Assembly: GCF_000373265.1 (NCBI RefSeq)
Contig: NZ_KB890769.1
Span: forward strand, 113,302 to 177,301
DNA: 64,000 bases
Source: Pontibacter roseus DSM 17521
Lineage (GTDB): Bacteria > Bacteroidota > Bacteroidia > Cytophagales > Hymenobacteraceae
Direction: 5' to 3'
Below are positions 37,909-47,270 of this stretch, in pieces (position 1 is the stretch's first letter; each line of letters starts with the position of its first letter). The notes beneath the pieces were generated by a model. That model saw only the letters and a program-made list of their open reading frames with translations. It searched no databases and was not told the DNA's origin. The position numbers and the translations under genes were made by a program.

Positions 37909-39168
37909 CTACAAATGAACAGATTTGAGCTTTGACAGCGCTACAGTCACCTCTTGCCGCTCCTCCGGCTCCATTTTTTCTTTGGCTTTTTCCTGCTGGT
38001 AAAACGTCAGGATATCCTGACGTAGGGAGGGGGAGGTATGCTTGAAGTCTGATTTGCTGAGACGGAGAACCAGTTCGGCATAGGCTTCGTCGGTGGGTTT
38101 GTAGGTGCCTGCCCGGGTAGGCCGGCCCGTATCAAGCTGGGTGTTGGGAAGTTTGGGAGTGCCTTGCTGCCTGATTTGCGCGATGAGCCGGGTATAGTTC
38201 TCCACGGTGGTGTTGAAGCTGTGGTAGAACAGCTTCTCTGCCTCCGGGGTGGGCGGCTTGAAGGATAGTGGCTTGAGCGGGCCAAGCTTGGGAAGCACCT
38301 TGATGACCCAGGCGACAGCGCGCGCCAGCAGGTTGGGGCGCTGGTAATCGGCTCCCCAGTTCTTGTGGAACTCCGCCCGGCTCATGTGGTACTGGAACTC
38401 CCGCCGGGTAGTGCCCGGACTGGCTTTCTGTATGTCTCCTTTCTTGGCTTGCCAGGCCGACTTGGTCAGGTCGGGAAGGAAGCCTCTGATGGTGTAGCGA
38501 TAGGTGCCAATGGCAAGCGGCACGTTGAGGAACACCTCGTTGAGTTCAAGCCCGTACGTCTGGACAAAAGCCCGCTCCAGCACCTCCTTTGCCACCTTGA
38601 ACCCAATGAAGGACTGGTAAGCCTCCGGTGCGTAATTGCCTCGAGCCACCTGCAGCACATCAAAGCCGAATTCTGTTTTAATATGCGCTACCGGGTCTTC
38701 AGCGTAGGTCACTTCCTTCCCATGCTCCGCCTTCACCTTGGGGTATACCAGCGCCACCGCCTTGTTGGTGCCGAGCGGGTGCCCATGTATATCCGCGTTG
38801 TAATGCGACATGGCTCCTAGTGCAAAGGCGTATTCCTCCAGGGTAGTGGATGCGTTGAGTAGGTTCTCCACGAAGTCGCCGCTGCGCACGTAGTGTGTCA
38901 GGTCTGTGAAGAAGGTGTTGCCGAAGGGAAAGTACCCCATATCCTGCAGGATGGAGCCACCATAGGCATAGGCATGTGCGGCCTGCAATTCCTCTTCCGT
39001 GGCCTTGGGGAAGCGCTTGCGCAGCAAAGGTTCCAGAGAGTCTTTCCAGGCGGCGTCGATGACGGCCTGGTGCGTCAGCACGCCATACCCCTTGGCGGGA
39101 TTGGCCAGTAACAGCAGCAGAACGACAGGTATGCCGGCTACTAATCGGATAAGGGTGTTACGGTTCAT
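37909..39168 (-). CDS. zinc-dependent phospholipase C family protein
   Basis: 419 residues. A signal peptide (about 1-27, ANPAKGYG) precedes a phospholipase C / S1-P1 nuclease-type helical domain. Candidate zinc ligands are His in GVLTHQAVIDAAW, Asp/His in FFTDLTHYVRSGDF, and His/Asp/His in GAMSHYNADIHGHPLG. It probably cleaves phospholipid head groups outside the inner membrane; substrate unknown. The C-terminal third is charged and helical. It neighbours a PAP2 phosphatase on the same strand (64-base gap), which would suit a lipid-turnover pair (inference). Confidence 0.85.
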   Translation of the reverse strand: MNRNTLIRLVAGIPVVLLLLLANPAKGYGVLTHQAVIDAAWKDSLEPLLRKRFPKATEEELQAAHAYAYGGSILQDMGYFPFGNTFFTDLTHYVRSGDFVENLLNASTTLEEYAFALGAMSHYNADIHGHPLGTNKAVALVYPKVKAEHGKEVTYAEDPVAHIKTEFGFDVLQVARGNYAPEAYQSFIGFKVAKEVLERAFVQTYGLELNEVFLNVPLAIGTYRYTIRGFLPDLTKSAWQAKKGDIQKASPGTTRREFQYHMSRAEFHKNWGADYQRPNLLARAVAWVIKVLPKLGPLKPLSFKPPTPEAEKLFYHSFNTTVENYTRLIAQIRQQGTPKLPNTQLDTGRPTRAGTYKPTDEAYAELVLRLSKSDFKHTSPSLRQDILTFYQQEKAKEKMEPEERQEVTVALSKLKSVHL

Positions 39169-39232
39169 AAAGGCAGGTGTGCGTATGGTGTTGTACGCAG
39201 TTTCCTGATAATAGATAGTATAGCCCCTATAT

Positions 39233-40039
39233 TCAACCGGCCCTAGCGGGCTTGCGCTGCTGCACGTAGGTAAGCACTTCCATCAGGCTGATACCCAGCA
39301 GCACCCACATGGCACCCAGTATGAACCCCGCCAGCACATCGGACAGGAAATGTACCCCCAGGTATATCCTGCTGAAACCAATCAGGACAATAGCTATACC
39401 TGTAGCCAGCAGCGACAGCCGCCGCTCGCGCCGCTGCCCCCTGAAGTGCCGGTACAGGAAATAGGCCAGCATGCCGTAAAGGCCCATGGCCGTGGTCGCG
39501 TGGCCACTCGGGAACGAGAAATTGTGCTCCGGGTAAAACGCCACCTTATCAGGCCGCTCACGGCTGATGAGTTTCTTGCCGTACTGCACCGAGAGCCCCA
39601 CGCCCGCCATGGTGAGCCAGAAAACAAGAATGGCCGTATAGCGCCGGCGGTATAGGAAAATAACCGTCGCCAGCCCGCCCATGGCGAACACGGCTTCCCG
39701 CGTGCCCAGTTGCGTAAAAGAGTAAAGCAGCTGGCTGAGCCAATTGCTCCGGATGCCGTACAGGAAGGCCGTGAATTTTTCGTCCAGCGCCACCACTCCC
39801 TCTGACTCCACCACGTCCTCCGCCAGTTGCGAGAGCAACGCCGCATTGATGCCAATCACCAATACCAGTATGGTCAGGGGCAGACCAATGAAGGTAGTCG
39901 TGTCGAAGCGCCGCAGCAGAAAACGGAAGGCTCTGGGGAAACGACGCTGCAGCCGCTGCACAAGTGGTTGCCGGGCCAGCCAGGCGATAAAGGTATGGAA
40001 CAGGGGCGTGAGAAAATTTTTCATAGGAGAAAAGTCCAA
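39233..40039 (-). CDS. PAP2-family membrane phosphatase
   Basis: 268-residue integral membrane phosphatase. The three PAP2 catalytic motifs are visible: KKLISRERP (KX6RP), PSGH in FSFPSGHATTAMG, and SRIYLGVHFLSD (SRX5HX3D). Six membrane segments are expected, including TFIGLPLTILVLVIGIN and AMWVLLGISLMEVL. Likely substrates are phosphatidic acid, phosphatidylglycerol phosphate or undecaprenyl pyrophosphate. An ATG at 40024 (MKNFLTPLF) is an equally possible start. Placed just upstream of the zinc phospholipase C gene. Confidence 0.9.
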   Translation of the reverse strand: MDFSPMKNFLTPLFHTFIAWLARQPLVQRLQRRFPRAFRFLLRRFDTTTFIGLPLTILVLVIGINAALLSQLAEDVVESEGVVALDEKFTAFLYGIRSNWLSQLLYSFTQLGTREAVFAMGGLATVIFLYRRRYTAILVFWLTMAGVGLSVQYGKKLISRERPDKVAFYPEHNFSFPSGHATTAMGLYGMLAYFLYRHFRGQRRERRLSLLATGIAIVLIGFSRIYLGVHFLSDVLAGFILGAMWVLLGISLMEVLTYVQQRKPARAG

Positions 40040-40108
40040 TCTAAATACGAAATCCCCTCAAATAGTTTGACCCAAAATACGGTTAGCCCTTGAAAAAGGC
40101 CTGTCTAC

Positions 40109-40726
40109 ATGGTAAAACTGTTTACTGACAACTTCTTAGGTATATATAAAGTACATATTCCTATGAGAGGGTTTGAATATATGTACGACAAACTCCTGCT
40201 CGGTGTAGGGGTTGTATTGCTGGGGTTGCTGTGGGTGCAGTTTCCGGCAATACCAGAGATGGATGCGCAAGACCACATTCGCTATACCTCCGATGAGTCG
40301 GAGGTGGTGCTCAACTCCAAAGCCCGCTTTTTAAAGCCTTCCAAAGCACTTTCGCCACGCCAGGTCATCAAAATACAGCTGCACGCCCTGCAGCGGAACG
40401 ACATAAGCGACAGCGGCATCATCACGGTCTTCAACTTCTCTTCACCGGCCAGCCGCGTGAGCCTCGGGCCTTTAAACCACTTCCGGATGATGGTGCGCGA
40501 CCCGGCCTACAGTCCTATGCTGAACTTTGTTTCGTACAAAACCGGAAAATTGGTGACAACCGATGACACGGCCTACCAATTGGTGCTGGTGAGAGGGGCG
40601 AATGGCGAAGAAGCCGCTTACCTGTTCATTCTGGCGAAGCAGCGCAAAGGCATGTACAAAGGCTGTTGGATGACCGTGGGCGTAGCACGCCAGGACGCCA
40701 GCAACAGGCAGAGCAGCCTGATTTAA
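40109..40726 (+). CDS. DUF4864-like membrane-anchored protein
   Basis: 205 residues. An N-terminal anchor (about 28-45, LLLGVGVVLLGLLWVQF) is followed by a domain resembling DUF4864: VIKIQLHALQRND, FNFSSPASRVSLGPLNHFRMMVRDPAYSPMLNFVSY and a closing GCWMTVGVA. Function unknown; DUF4864 domains are extracytoplasmic and related to the NTF2-like fold. The true start may be the ATG at 40163 or 40181, closer to the membrane segment. Divergent from the PAP2 gene. Confidence 0.75.
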   Translation: MVKLFTDNFLGIYKVHIPMRGFEYMYDKLLLGVGVVLLGLLWVQFPAIPEMDAQDHIRYTSDESEVVLNSKARFLKPSKALSPRQVIKIQLHALQRNDISDSGIITVFNFSSPASRVSLGPLNHFRMMVRDPAYSPMLNFVSYKTGKLVTTDDTAYQLVLVRGANGEEAAYLFILAKQRKGMYKGCWMTVGVARQDASNRQSSLI

Positions 40727-40771
40727 TATTCACCTTTTTACAAGAGCAGGTATGGCACAAATCGGATTTGC

Positions 40772-41251
40772 CTACAGCGCCAGTTCCATTCTGATGTCGG
40801 CGCGCTCGTAGATGCTTGGCGGCATGGGCACCTCCACAAAGCCCAGCCGGCGGTATAGATTAAGCGCCGGAACCAGTTTTCTGTTCGATACCAGGTATAC
40901 CTTGGATGCCCCGATTTCTCTGGCTTTCCGAATGGCCGCTTCCCCCAACAGTTTTCCTACTTTAAGACCTTGCGCCTTGGGCGTCACAGCCATTTTGGCC
41001 AGTTCGTATATTCCTTCTCCATCGTTCAGCAGGGCGCAGGTACCCACTATCTCGTCTTTGTAACGCGCCATCAGGATATGTCCGCCTTTGTCTAGGATAT
41101 AGCCCTGCGGGTCGCCGAGCGATTTGCGGTCCGCCTCCTCCAGCACGAAATACCGGGTTATCCATTCTTCATTCAGAGCACGGAACATGTCGGCGTGCTG
41201 CGACTCGAAATCCAGTATCTGTACGGTTGCTTCGGAATCGGTGGTATGCAT
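40772..41251 (-). CDS. GNAT-family N-acetyltransferase
   Basis: 159 residues with the acetyl-CoA fold: a strand with GTCALLNDGEGIYELAKMAVTPKAQGLKVGKLL (motif A, pyrophosphate-binding loop QGLKVG) and the C-terminal VYLVSNRKLVPALNLYRRLGFVEV motif typical of small-substrate acetyltransferases. Acceptor unknown. Its promoter is unusually clear (41271-41302), with a predicted 13-base leader. Confidence 0.9.
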   Translation of the reverse strand: MHTTDSEATVQILDFESQHADMFRALNEEWITRYFVLEEADRKSLGDPQGYILDKGGHILMARYKDEIVGTCALLNDGEGIYELAKMAVTPKAQGLKVGKLLGEAAIRKAREIGASKVYLVSNRKLVPALNLYRRLGFVEVPMPPSIYERADIRMELAL

Positions 41252-41270
41252 ATTGGGTACGTGATTTCTG

Positions 41271-41302
41271 CAAATTTACGGGAAGGTAAGGGCAGTGCCA
41301 AA
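41271..41302 (-). promoter_or_regulatory. GNAT gene promoter
   Basis: On the minus strand TTTG (41299-41302), a 20-base gap and TAAATTTG (41271-41278), matching the Bacteroidota consensus. The ATG is at 41251. Confidence 0.65.
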
Positions 41303-41381
41303 TGAGCAAGCTGCTACACCCTATCTTTTCCACGGCATCAGCAGTATACCTCTTGGACTTTCAAATCCTTGTCTGCAGCTT

Positions 41382-41972
41382 ATGGACCAGACCATCTCCC
41401 TTTGGTTACCCATCGCCTATACCTTGTTTCTGCTGGTGCTGGTGCCCGTGTACTGGCGGCACTACGGCCCCGGCAACTTCCTGTGGTTCTCCGATGTGGC
41501 GCTGTTCTCAGTAGGCATCGTGCTGTGGACGGAGAGCCGCCTGCTGCTGAGCATGATGGCCGTGGGGGTGCTGGGGCTGGAGCTCGTCTGGAACTTGGAC
41601 TACTTCGGGCGGCTGCTCACACGCAGGCGACTACTGGGACTGAGCAACTACATGTTCCATAAAGACAAGAGCCTGTTCCTGCGGGGACTGTCGTTGTTCC
41701 ATGTCTTTCTGCCGGCCATTGTCATCTGGCTGCTGGTGGAGTGGGGCTACGATACCCGCGCTATTTTTTACCAGACGGCCCTGGCCTGGGTGGTGCTGCC
41801 GCTCTGCTATCTGTACACCGACCCGAAGGAGAACGTCAACTGGGTATTTGGTCTGGGCGACGAGCCACAGCGTAGCATTTCGCCTGGGCTATACCTGGTG
41901 CTGGCCCTGCTCTTCTTCCCAGTAGGCATATACCTGCCCTCGCACTTGCTGCTGCAGTGGATTTTCAACTAA
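41382..41972 (+). CDS. multi-pass membrane protein, unknown function
   Basis: 196 residues from the ATG at 41382 (MDQTISLWLPIAYTL). An upstream GTG at 41295 would add 29 residues of unlikely sequence overlapping the promoter of the GNAT gene. Six or so membrane segments. Conserved-looking loops are NYMFHKDKSLFLRGLSLFHVFLP and YTDPKENVNWVFGLGDEPQ. Not assigned to a family with confidence. Confidence 0.75.
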   Translation: MDQTISLWLPIAYTLFLLVLVPVYWRHYGPGNFLWFSDVALFSVGIVLWTESRLLLSMMAVGVLGLELVWNLDYFGRLLTRRRLLGLSNYMFHKDKSLFLRGLSLFHVFLPAIVIWLLVEWGYDTRAIFYQTALAWVVLPLCYLYTDPKENVNWVFGLGDEPQRSISPGLYLVLALLFFPVGIYLPSHLLLQWIFN

Positions 41973-41986
41973 CCAGGGGCAATAAA

Positions 41987-42010
41987 AAAGCGGGCAGAAC
42001 CCGCTTTCTT
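41987..42010. terminator. bidirectional terminator
   Basis: AAAGCGGG (41987-41994) pairs with CCCGCTTT (42000-42007) between convergent genes, with an A run on the left and T-rich sequence on the right. Confidence 0.75.
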
Positions 42011-42028
42011 ACTCACCTTAAACAAACA

Positions 42029-43126
42029 CTAAATACTTTGTGGGGAATTGGCGTCCGGCACCTTCACCTTCTCAGAGGTCTTGAGCCCCGACACCACTTC
42101 TATGTTGATACCGTCTGATATGCCGGTTTTCACTTCGCGTCTCTCGAACACCTGCGGCGCTTTCTCCACCTCCACGTACGGCTTGTCCTTCTCAAACTTG
42201 AGCATGCTCTCCTTGATGGCCAGCACTTTCTCGCGCTTGTCCAGCACGATATCAGCGTTGGCGCTATACCCTGCCCGGATGAAATCCTTCTCGTCGAGCA
42301 TCACCTTGGCCCGGATGGGGAACTTGATGGAGCCTTCCTCCAATATCCCTTTCGGGGCGATGTATTCTAGCTTGGCATTGAACACGCGGCCCTCGATGGC
42401 GCCTATGGTCAGCAGCAGGTCCATGTTCTCCTTCAGCTTGCCCACCTCCGACTCGTCTATCTTGCCCTCAAACACGAGGCTGCGCATATCGGCCACGATG
42501 GCGATGGTGGTGCCCTCGTTGAAGTTGTTGCGCTCGATGATGGAGGTACCCGCTTTCACCGGCACGTCCAGCAGCATGCCGTCGATGGTGGAATAGACCA
42601 GATTGGAGGCCTGTCCGCTGCGCTTAGACGCGCCTTCGCGCACCAGCTGCAGGTTGTTCTCCGCTGACTGCAGCGCCTCGCGCTTCAGGCTGAAGTCTGC
42701 CTTGTACTTGCGGTACTCCTGCTCCGGAATCACCTTCTTAGCATACAGTTGCTCATACCGCTCCAGTTCACGTTTGGCCTCGTCGAAGTTGATGCGGGCG
42801 GTCTCCAGCGTGTTCTGCGCGTTGTTCACGTTCACAATGTTGGGCACGATTTTGATTTTAGCCAGCAGCTGCCCCTGCTTCACAATCTGGCCTGCCTCCA
42901 CGTATAGCTCCTCCACGATGCCAGACACCTGCGACTTCACCTGCACTTCCTTGCGGGGCACGATGGAACCGGTGGCCACTGTTTTCTTCACGATGTCGGT
43001 GGTGAAGGGCGCCTCTGTTTTGTAGACTACCGGGTCTGTGTTCGATTTCTTGTAGAAGTAGTTGCCCAGCCACACCGACAGCGCCAGGAAGACCAGTACG
43101 AACAGTCCGATAAATACCTTTTTCAT
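42029..43126 (-). CDS. periplasmic adaptor (MacA/HlyD-like) of an ABC exporter
   Basis: 365-residue membrane-fusion protein with an N-terminal anchor (VFIGLFVLVFLALSVWLGNYF). It has a lipoyl/barrel-sandwich half-motif (VATGSIVPRKEVQVKSQVSGIVEELYVEAGQIVKQGQLLAKI), a coiled-coil hairpin (about 95-160) and a beta-barrel/membrane-proximal C-terminus. Last gene of the operon ATPase - permease - permease - adaptor. It should link the permeases to an outer-membrane TolC-like channel, which is not in the window. Substrate unknown. Confidence 0.9.
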   Translation of the reverse strand: MKKVFIGLFVLVFLALSVWLGNYFYKKSNTDPVVYKTEAPFTTDIVKKTVATGSIVPRKEVQVKSQVSGIVEELYVEAGQIVKQGQLLAKIKIVPNIVNVNNAQNTLETARINFDEAKRELERYEQLYAKKVIPEQEYRKYKADFSLKREALQSAENNLQLVREGASKRSGQASNLVYSTIDGMLLDVPVKAGTSIIERNNFNEGTTIAIVADMRSLVFEGKIDESEVGKLKENMDLLLTIGAIEGRVFNAKLEYIAPKGILEEGSIKFPIRAKVMLDEKDFIRAGYSANADIVLDKREKVLAIKESMLKFEKDKPYVEVEKAPQVFERREVKTGISDGINIEVVSGLKTSEKVKVPDANSPQSI

Positions 43127-43174
43127 AGGGATAGATGCTAATGTGTGTTTGTTTGTGTTGATACTCCGCTAAAA

Positions 43175-44425
43175 TCACTCTTCCTGCAGCGCCACCACCG
43201 GGTTGACCCGCGCGGCTTTGGTGGCAGGTATAAGACCGGCCAGCGCACCAGCCGCCACCAGCAGCACAGTGGCCGTCACGGCGACGCCCAGGTTCACCTC
43301 TGGAGGCCCGAAGAAGCCCGCCTGCACCTCGTTCTTCACCATGATGTACTCTATGAGGGCAATCAATCCGGTGCCGGCCAGCAGGCCGGTATAGCCGGCA
43401 AAACCTGTGATGACAATAGACTCCTGTATAATCAGGCTGACGATAGAAATCGGCGTGGCCCCCAGCGCCTTGCGTATACCTATCTCTTTGGTACGCTCCT
43501 TCACCACAATCAGCATGATGTTTCCCACCCCAATGATACCGGCCAGGATAGTGCCGATGCTCACAAGCCAACTGAAGCCCGCTATACCTGCAAACAGCCC
43601 CTGCACGTCCTGAAACTCCTTTTCTATGTTGGCTGAGCCAAAGGCCTTAAGATCGGTGGGTGCCACATTGTGGCGTTTCATGAGCAGGGTTTTCACCTTC
43701 TCCTCCACCACCTCGGCTGGTATACCTGGCTTGGGCGTCAAGGCAAGAAAGCCTACCTGATTTGGTTGGTTGAAGGCCTGCTGCAACGTGGTATTGGGTA
43801 TATAAATCGTCTGTGCGTCCTCCACCACGTCCTCGTCTTTGCCCAGCGGCTCAAACACACCCACCACCTGGAAGTAGATGCCTTTGATGCTGATGTACTT
43901 GCCAATGGGGTTCTCCCCTTTCTCGAACAGCAGCTCCAGCGTGCGAGGACCCACCACGGCCACTTTCCGTTTCTCGTCTATGTCCTTCTGGTTGATGAAG
44001 CGCCCGCTGGTCACATTGGTCGGCTTCACCTGCAGCACCTCGGGTGTCTCGCCGTTCACGGTGAAGGCCGAGCTCTTGGTGCCGTACACCACCGAAAAGC
44101 TTCCGCGCAACTGGTTGCTTGGCGCGATGACGGCCACCTCCGGCACAAAGGCGCGTATAGCCGCCACATCGTCGTTAGTCATCTGGATGGTGCGGCCCGC
44201 CTTCAGCCCCATGTAAGGCACACTAGTGCGTTGCGTCCACAAGAACACGGCGTTCTTGGCGATGTTGAACTCACTCACGATGCCCTTCTCAAGACCCTTG
44301 CCGGCTCCCAACAGCAACACCAGCATGAAAATGCCCCAAAACACCCCGAAAGCCGTCAGCGCCGTGCGGAGCTTGTGCTTCTTCACGGTGTTGTAAATCT
44401 CGGTCCATTTATCGATGTCAATCAT
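43175..44425 (-). CDS. ABC transporter permease (MacB/FtsX type), second copy
   Basis: 416 residues. One N-terminal membrane helix (LRTALTAFGVFWGIFMLVLLLGAGKGLEKG), a large periplasmic MacB-PCD domain, then three C-terminal FtsX helices (for example IGVGNIMLIVVKERTKEIGIRKALGATPISIVSLIIQE). The start is set at 44425 (MIDIDKWTEIYNT), which aligns with the start of the paralogue upstream; the longer open frame to 44506 is not supported. It is a tandem duplicate of 44532-45779, so the exporter is probably a heterodimer. Confidence 0.9.
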   Translation of the reverse strand: MIDIDKWTEIYNTVKKHKLRTALTAFGVFWGIFMLVLLLGAGKGLEKGIVSEFNIAKNAVFLWTQRTSVPYMGLKAGRTIQMTNDDVAAIRAFVPEVAVIAPSNQLRGSFSVVYGTKSSAFTVNGETPEVLQVKPTNVTSGRFINQKDIDEKRKVAVVGPRTLELLFEKGENPIGKYISIKGIYFQVVGVFEPLGKDEDVVEDAQTIYIPNTTLQQAFNQPNQVGFLALTPKPGIPAEVVEEKVKTLLMKRHNVAPTDLKAFGSANIEKEFQDVQGLFAGIAGFSWLVSIGTILAGIIGVGNIMLIVVKERTKEIGIRKALGATPISIVSLIIQESIVITGFAGYTGLLAGTGLIALIEYIMVKNEVQAGFFGPPEVNLGVAVTATVLLVAAGALAGLIPATKAARVNPVVALQEE

Positions 44426-44531
44426 TGTGTCTTTGATTGGAAAATGTCTTGCTCTTTGATAGGCATGCGTTGAAGCGACAGTAATTGCGCGTAGCTGAAT
44501 CCACACCTACTGTTGAAAACCAACCACCATC

Positions 44532-45779
44532 TTAATCCGCCCGCAGCGCTTCAATCGGTTTTATTCTGGCTGCTTTCAGGGCGGGCATCAAACCGGCCAG
44601 GGCGCCTGATACCACCAGCACCAGGGTGGCTGCCAATGCCACGCCAGGGTCTACCTCCGGGTTGGCGAAGAAAGGCGCCTCCTCCCCCGACGACTCCATC
44701 ATGTACTCCAGCCCGGCTAGCACACCCGTTCCGGTCAGTAGCCCCAGGTAACCCGAGAAGGCCGTAATCACCACGGACTCCTGCAGGATGAGGCTGACGA
44801 TGGACATGGGTGTCGCCCCCAGCGCCTTGCGTACGCCAATCTCACGGGTTCTTTCCTTCACAATGATGAGCATGATGTTGCTCACTCCGACTATACCCGC
44901 TATCAAAGTGCCTATACCTACAATCCAGACAAAAATCTTGATGCCGGTGAACAGGCCCATCACCTTGAGGAATTCAGCCTCAGTATTCTCGATGCCGATG
45001 GCCATCTCATCTTCTGTAGCGAACTTGTGCCGTTGCGCTAGCAGGTTCCGAAGGCGGTCCTCCATGACCTCGGCGCTCACACCAGGCTCGGCCACCAGCG
45101 CCATCATCTGCACTTGGTTGGGTTGGTTGAAGGCGGTCTGAAGCGTTGAGAAGGGAATATAAGCACGTTCTTCGCGGCGGCTGCTGTTGTTGCCGCGCAT
45201 CTTAAAAGTGCCCACCACTTTGAAATGTATACCCCGTATGTTGACGTACTCGCCCACCGGGTCTGCCTCCTCTCCAAACAGCACCTGGCTCGCCTGGTCG
45301 CCTAGCACCACCACCTTGCGCTTCTCCCGCTCATCGTACTCGTTCAGCAGGCGCCCCCGAAAAGGTATCTCCCCGTTGAGTTTCAGGAAGCCGGGCTCCG
45401 CACCAAACACCTGGTAAGAACCGTTCTGGTTTTTGTAGTTGATGGTATACTCGCCCATCACCCGGTTGCGGGGTGCCAGTGTGTTGATGTCGCTCACCTC
45501 CCGCTCCAGTGCGCTCAAATCCTGATTCGTGAACTTCACCTCCCGGCCCGGCGGCATGCCTTTGTGCGCCAGCGCCGTCTTGCCACTCCACACGTAGATG
45601 CTGTTCTTCGCGCCCGCCCCAAAACGGTTATACACGCCATTCTCTAGGCCCTTGCCCGCTCCCAGCAGCAGCACCAGCATGAAGATGCCCCAGAACACGC
45701 CAAAAGCCGTTAGGAACGTACGCAGCTTGTTTTTCTGCATCGTGCCCAATATCTCCTGCCATTTGTCTACATCGAACAT
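44532..45779 (-). CDS. ABC transporter permease (MacB/FtsX type), first copy
   Basis: 415 residues, close in length and sequence to the next gene: MFDVDKWQEILGTMQKNKLRTFLTAFGVFWGIFMLVLLLGAG and the same VGVSNIMLIIVKERTREIGVRKALGATPMSIVSLILQES motif. Four membrane helices with a large periplasmic loop. It lies 49 bases after the ATPase gene. Works with the ATPase as a mechanotransmission-type exporter rather than a classical channel (family knowledge). Confidence 0.9.
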   Translation of the reverse strand: MFDVDKWQEILGTMQKNKLRTFLTAFGVFWGIFMLVLLLGAGKGLENGVYNRFGAGAKNSIYVWSGKTALAHKGMPPGREVKFTNQDLSALEREVSDINTLAPRNRVMGEYTINYKNQNGSYQVFGAEPGFLKLNGEIPFRGRLLNEYDEREKRKVVVLGDQASQVLFGEEADPVGEYVNIRGIHFKVVGTFKMRGNNSSRREERAYIPFSTLQTAFNQPNQVQMMALVAEPGVSAEVMEDRLRNLLAQRHKFATEDEMAIGIENTEAEFLKVMGLFTGIKIFVWIVGIGTLIAGIVGVSNIMLIIVKERTREIGVRKALGATPMSIVSLILQESVVITAFSGYLGLLTGTGVLAGLEYMMESSGEEAPFFANPEVDPGVALAATLVLVVSGALAGLMPALKAARIKPIEALRAD

Positions 45780-45828
45780 CTCTTTGCTGGTTACTGGTGG
45801 TGGTTGATTGGTAGTATATGTCTTTTGC

Positions 45829-46548
45829 CTAACCCTTGGCCGCGACGGCTTCTGCAGCCAAGATTGTCTCCTCTGCCTGTTGGTCGTTGTCCATGATTAG
45901 CCCATCTTTCAAGCGTATGATGCGTTGCGTCTGGGCGGCGATATCATTCTCGTGCGTCACGATGATGACAGTCATGCCCTTGCGGTTCACATCCTTGAAG
46001 ATGTCCATCACATCGTAAGAGGTCTGCGTGTCGAGGGCTCCGGTCGGTTCGTCGGCCAGTATGAGCTTGGGCTGCGAAATAAGGGCCCGAGCAATGGCGA
46101 CGCGCTGCTTCTGCCCACCCGATAGCTCGTTTGGCGAGTGCTCTGCCCAGTCTCTCAGCCCTACCCTGTCCAGGTACTCCAGGGCCAGTTTGTTGCGCTG
46201 CTTGCGGCCTACGTTCTGGTAGTAGAGCGGCAGCGCCACGTTCTCCATGGCATTTTTGAAGGAGAGCAGGTTGAACGACTGGAAAACAAACCCCAGGAAC
46301 TTGTTGCGGTAATAGGCCGCCTTCGCAGCCGACAGGTTGCGAATGGGGGTTCCGGCCAAGGTATACTCGCCCATGTCATAGTCATCCAGTATGCCCAGTA
46401 TGTTGAGCAGGGTAGACTTGCCGGAGCCGGAAGAGCCCATGATGGACACCAACTCCCCTTCGTGCACTTCCATGTCTATACCTTTGAGCACATGCAACTT
46501 GTTGTGCCCCACCGCATAGTACTTGTGAATGTTGTGTAAGTGTATCAT
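45829..46548 (-). CDS. ABC exporter ATPase (MacB/LolD-like)
   Basis: 239-residue nucleotide-binding subunit. Walker A GSSGSGKST (about residues 39-47), Q-loop VFQSFNLL, signature LSGGQKQRVAIARAL, Walker B LILADEPTGAL, and the H-loop in VIIVTHENDIA. First gene of the four-gene export operon. Closest in type to MacB/LolD/FtsE ATPases. A LytTR two-component pair lies about 1.3 kb upstream. Confidence 0.93.
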   Translation of the reverse strand: MIHLHNIHKYYAVGHNKLHVLKGIDMEVHEGELVSIMGSSGSGKSTLLNILGILDDYDMGEYTLAGTPIRNLSAAKAAYYRNKFLGFVFQSFNLLSFKNAMENVALPLYYQNVGRKQRNKLALEYLDRVGLRDWAEHSPNELSGGQKQRVAIARALISQPKLILADEPTGALDTQTSYDVMDIFKDVNRKGMTVIIVTHENDIAAQTQRIIRLKDGLIMDNDQQAEETILAAEAVAAKG

Positions 46549-46939
46549 AGGCGGAGAATGGATATGCCGGTAACTATGTGTACGCTAGTTTGCAATACAA
46601 GGTACTATATATTTTGTTAATCTTTACGCTGTATTATACCTACAACGCTTCATTCTCGACAAACTGCTCTTGGTTTTCTACCAAACCCAGTAATTTTTAG
46701 CTTGAATGTGGAAGTTTTTTAGCCAAAGCCTACCTTCCTTAAGTAAAAAGCAAACCGGTTTTGAGCTAACAGCACCTCTTGTTGGAATAGATGCCGCAGG
46801 ATGAGTGAAGGTTGCCTGTGCTTCCCTGTTTTTTGAGCAGCACCAGGTATGGGATAGGCCATACGGCTGCGAAGGGCATAAAAAAAAGACCTGCAGAAGC
46901 AGGCCTGTTACATTGTTAATGAATCAAATAGGATGTGAA
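46549..46939. other. 391-bp spacer upstream of the ABC operon
   Basis: AT-rich near 46600-46640, which should carry the ABC operon promoter on the minus strand, though no box fits the consensus exactly. The left-facing terminator of the PLDc_N gene is at its right end. No gene is seen. Confidence 0.55.
46880..46908 (-). terminator. terminator after the PLDc_N gene
   Basis: CCTGC (46890-46894) pairs with GCAGG (46899-46903) with a short extension. On the minus strand it is followed by eight or nine T. Confidence 0.7.
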
Positions 46940-47176
46940 TCAGGCTTCTTCGGGCGATGGCACTAGGTTTTTTTTGCCGAAAGCGTAGTAGAATACCATG
47001 CCCACTACAGGCAGCACCACCACCACAAGCAACCAAATGAGTTTATCCGTAGACTCTTTGAACGAGCTGGTCATCACCTCAAAAATGGCAAAACCCCATA
47101 GGGCCACGGGAAGCGTGAGCAGGAGCAACTCAAAAGGACCTAGTCCACCGAAAGTAATGTCTGCGCTTGTCATCAT
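46940..47176 (-). CDS. PLDc_N-type small membrane protein
   Basis: 78 residues from an internal ATG (MMTSADITFGGLG). Two membrane helices are present: ELLLLTLPVALWGFAIFEVM and KLIWLLVVVVLPVVGMVFYYAFGKKNL. The second has the typical PLDc_N pattern (phospholipase D N-terminal, often found alone). The longer open frame to 47272 would overlap the divergent gene start and add a poor N-terminus. Function of stand-alone PLDc_N proteins is unknown. Confidence 0.75.
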   Translation of the reverse strand: MMTSADITFGGLGPFELLLLTLPVALWGFAIFEVMTSSFKESTDKLIWLLVVVVLPVVGMVFYYAFGKKNLVPSPEEA

Positions 47177-47270
47177 AGAAGTAAATATTGGTTCGTTTAA
47201 ATATATAATATTTACAATAAAACAACTACGAATTGCCTGAAAATTTGCCTCCGCTTCTGTATTTAAGCCC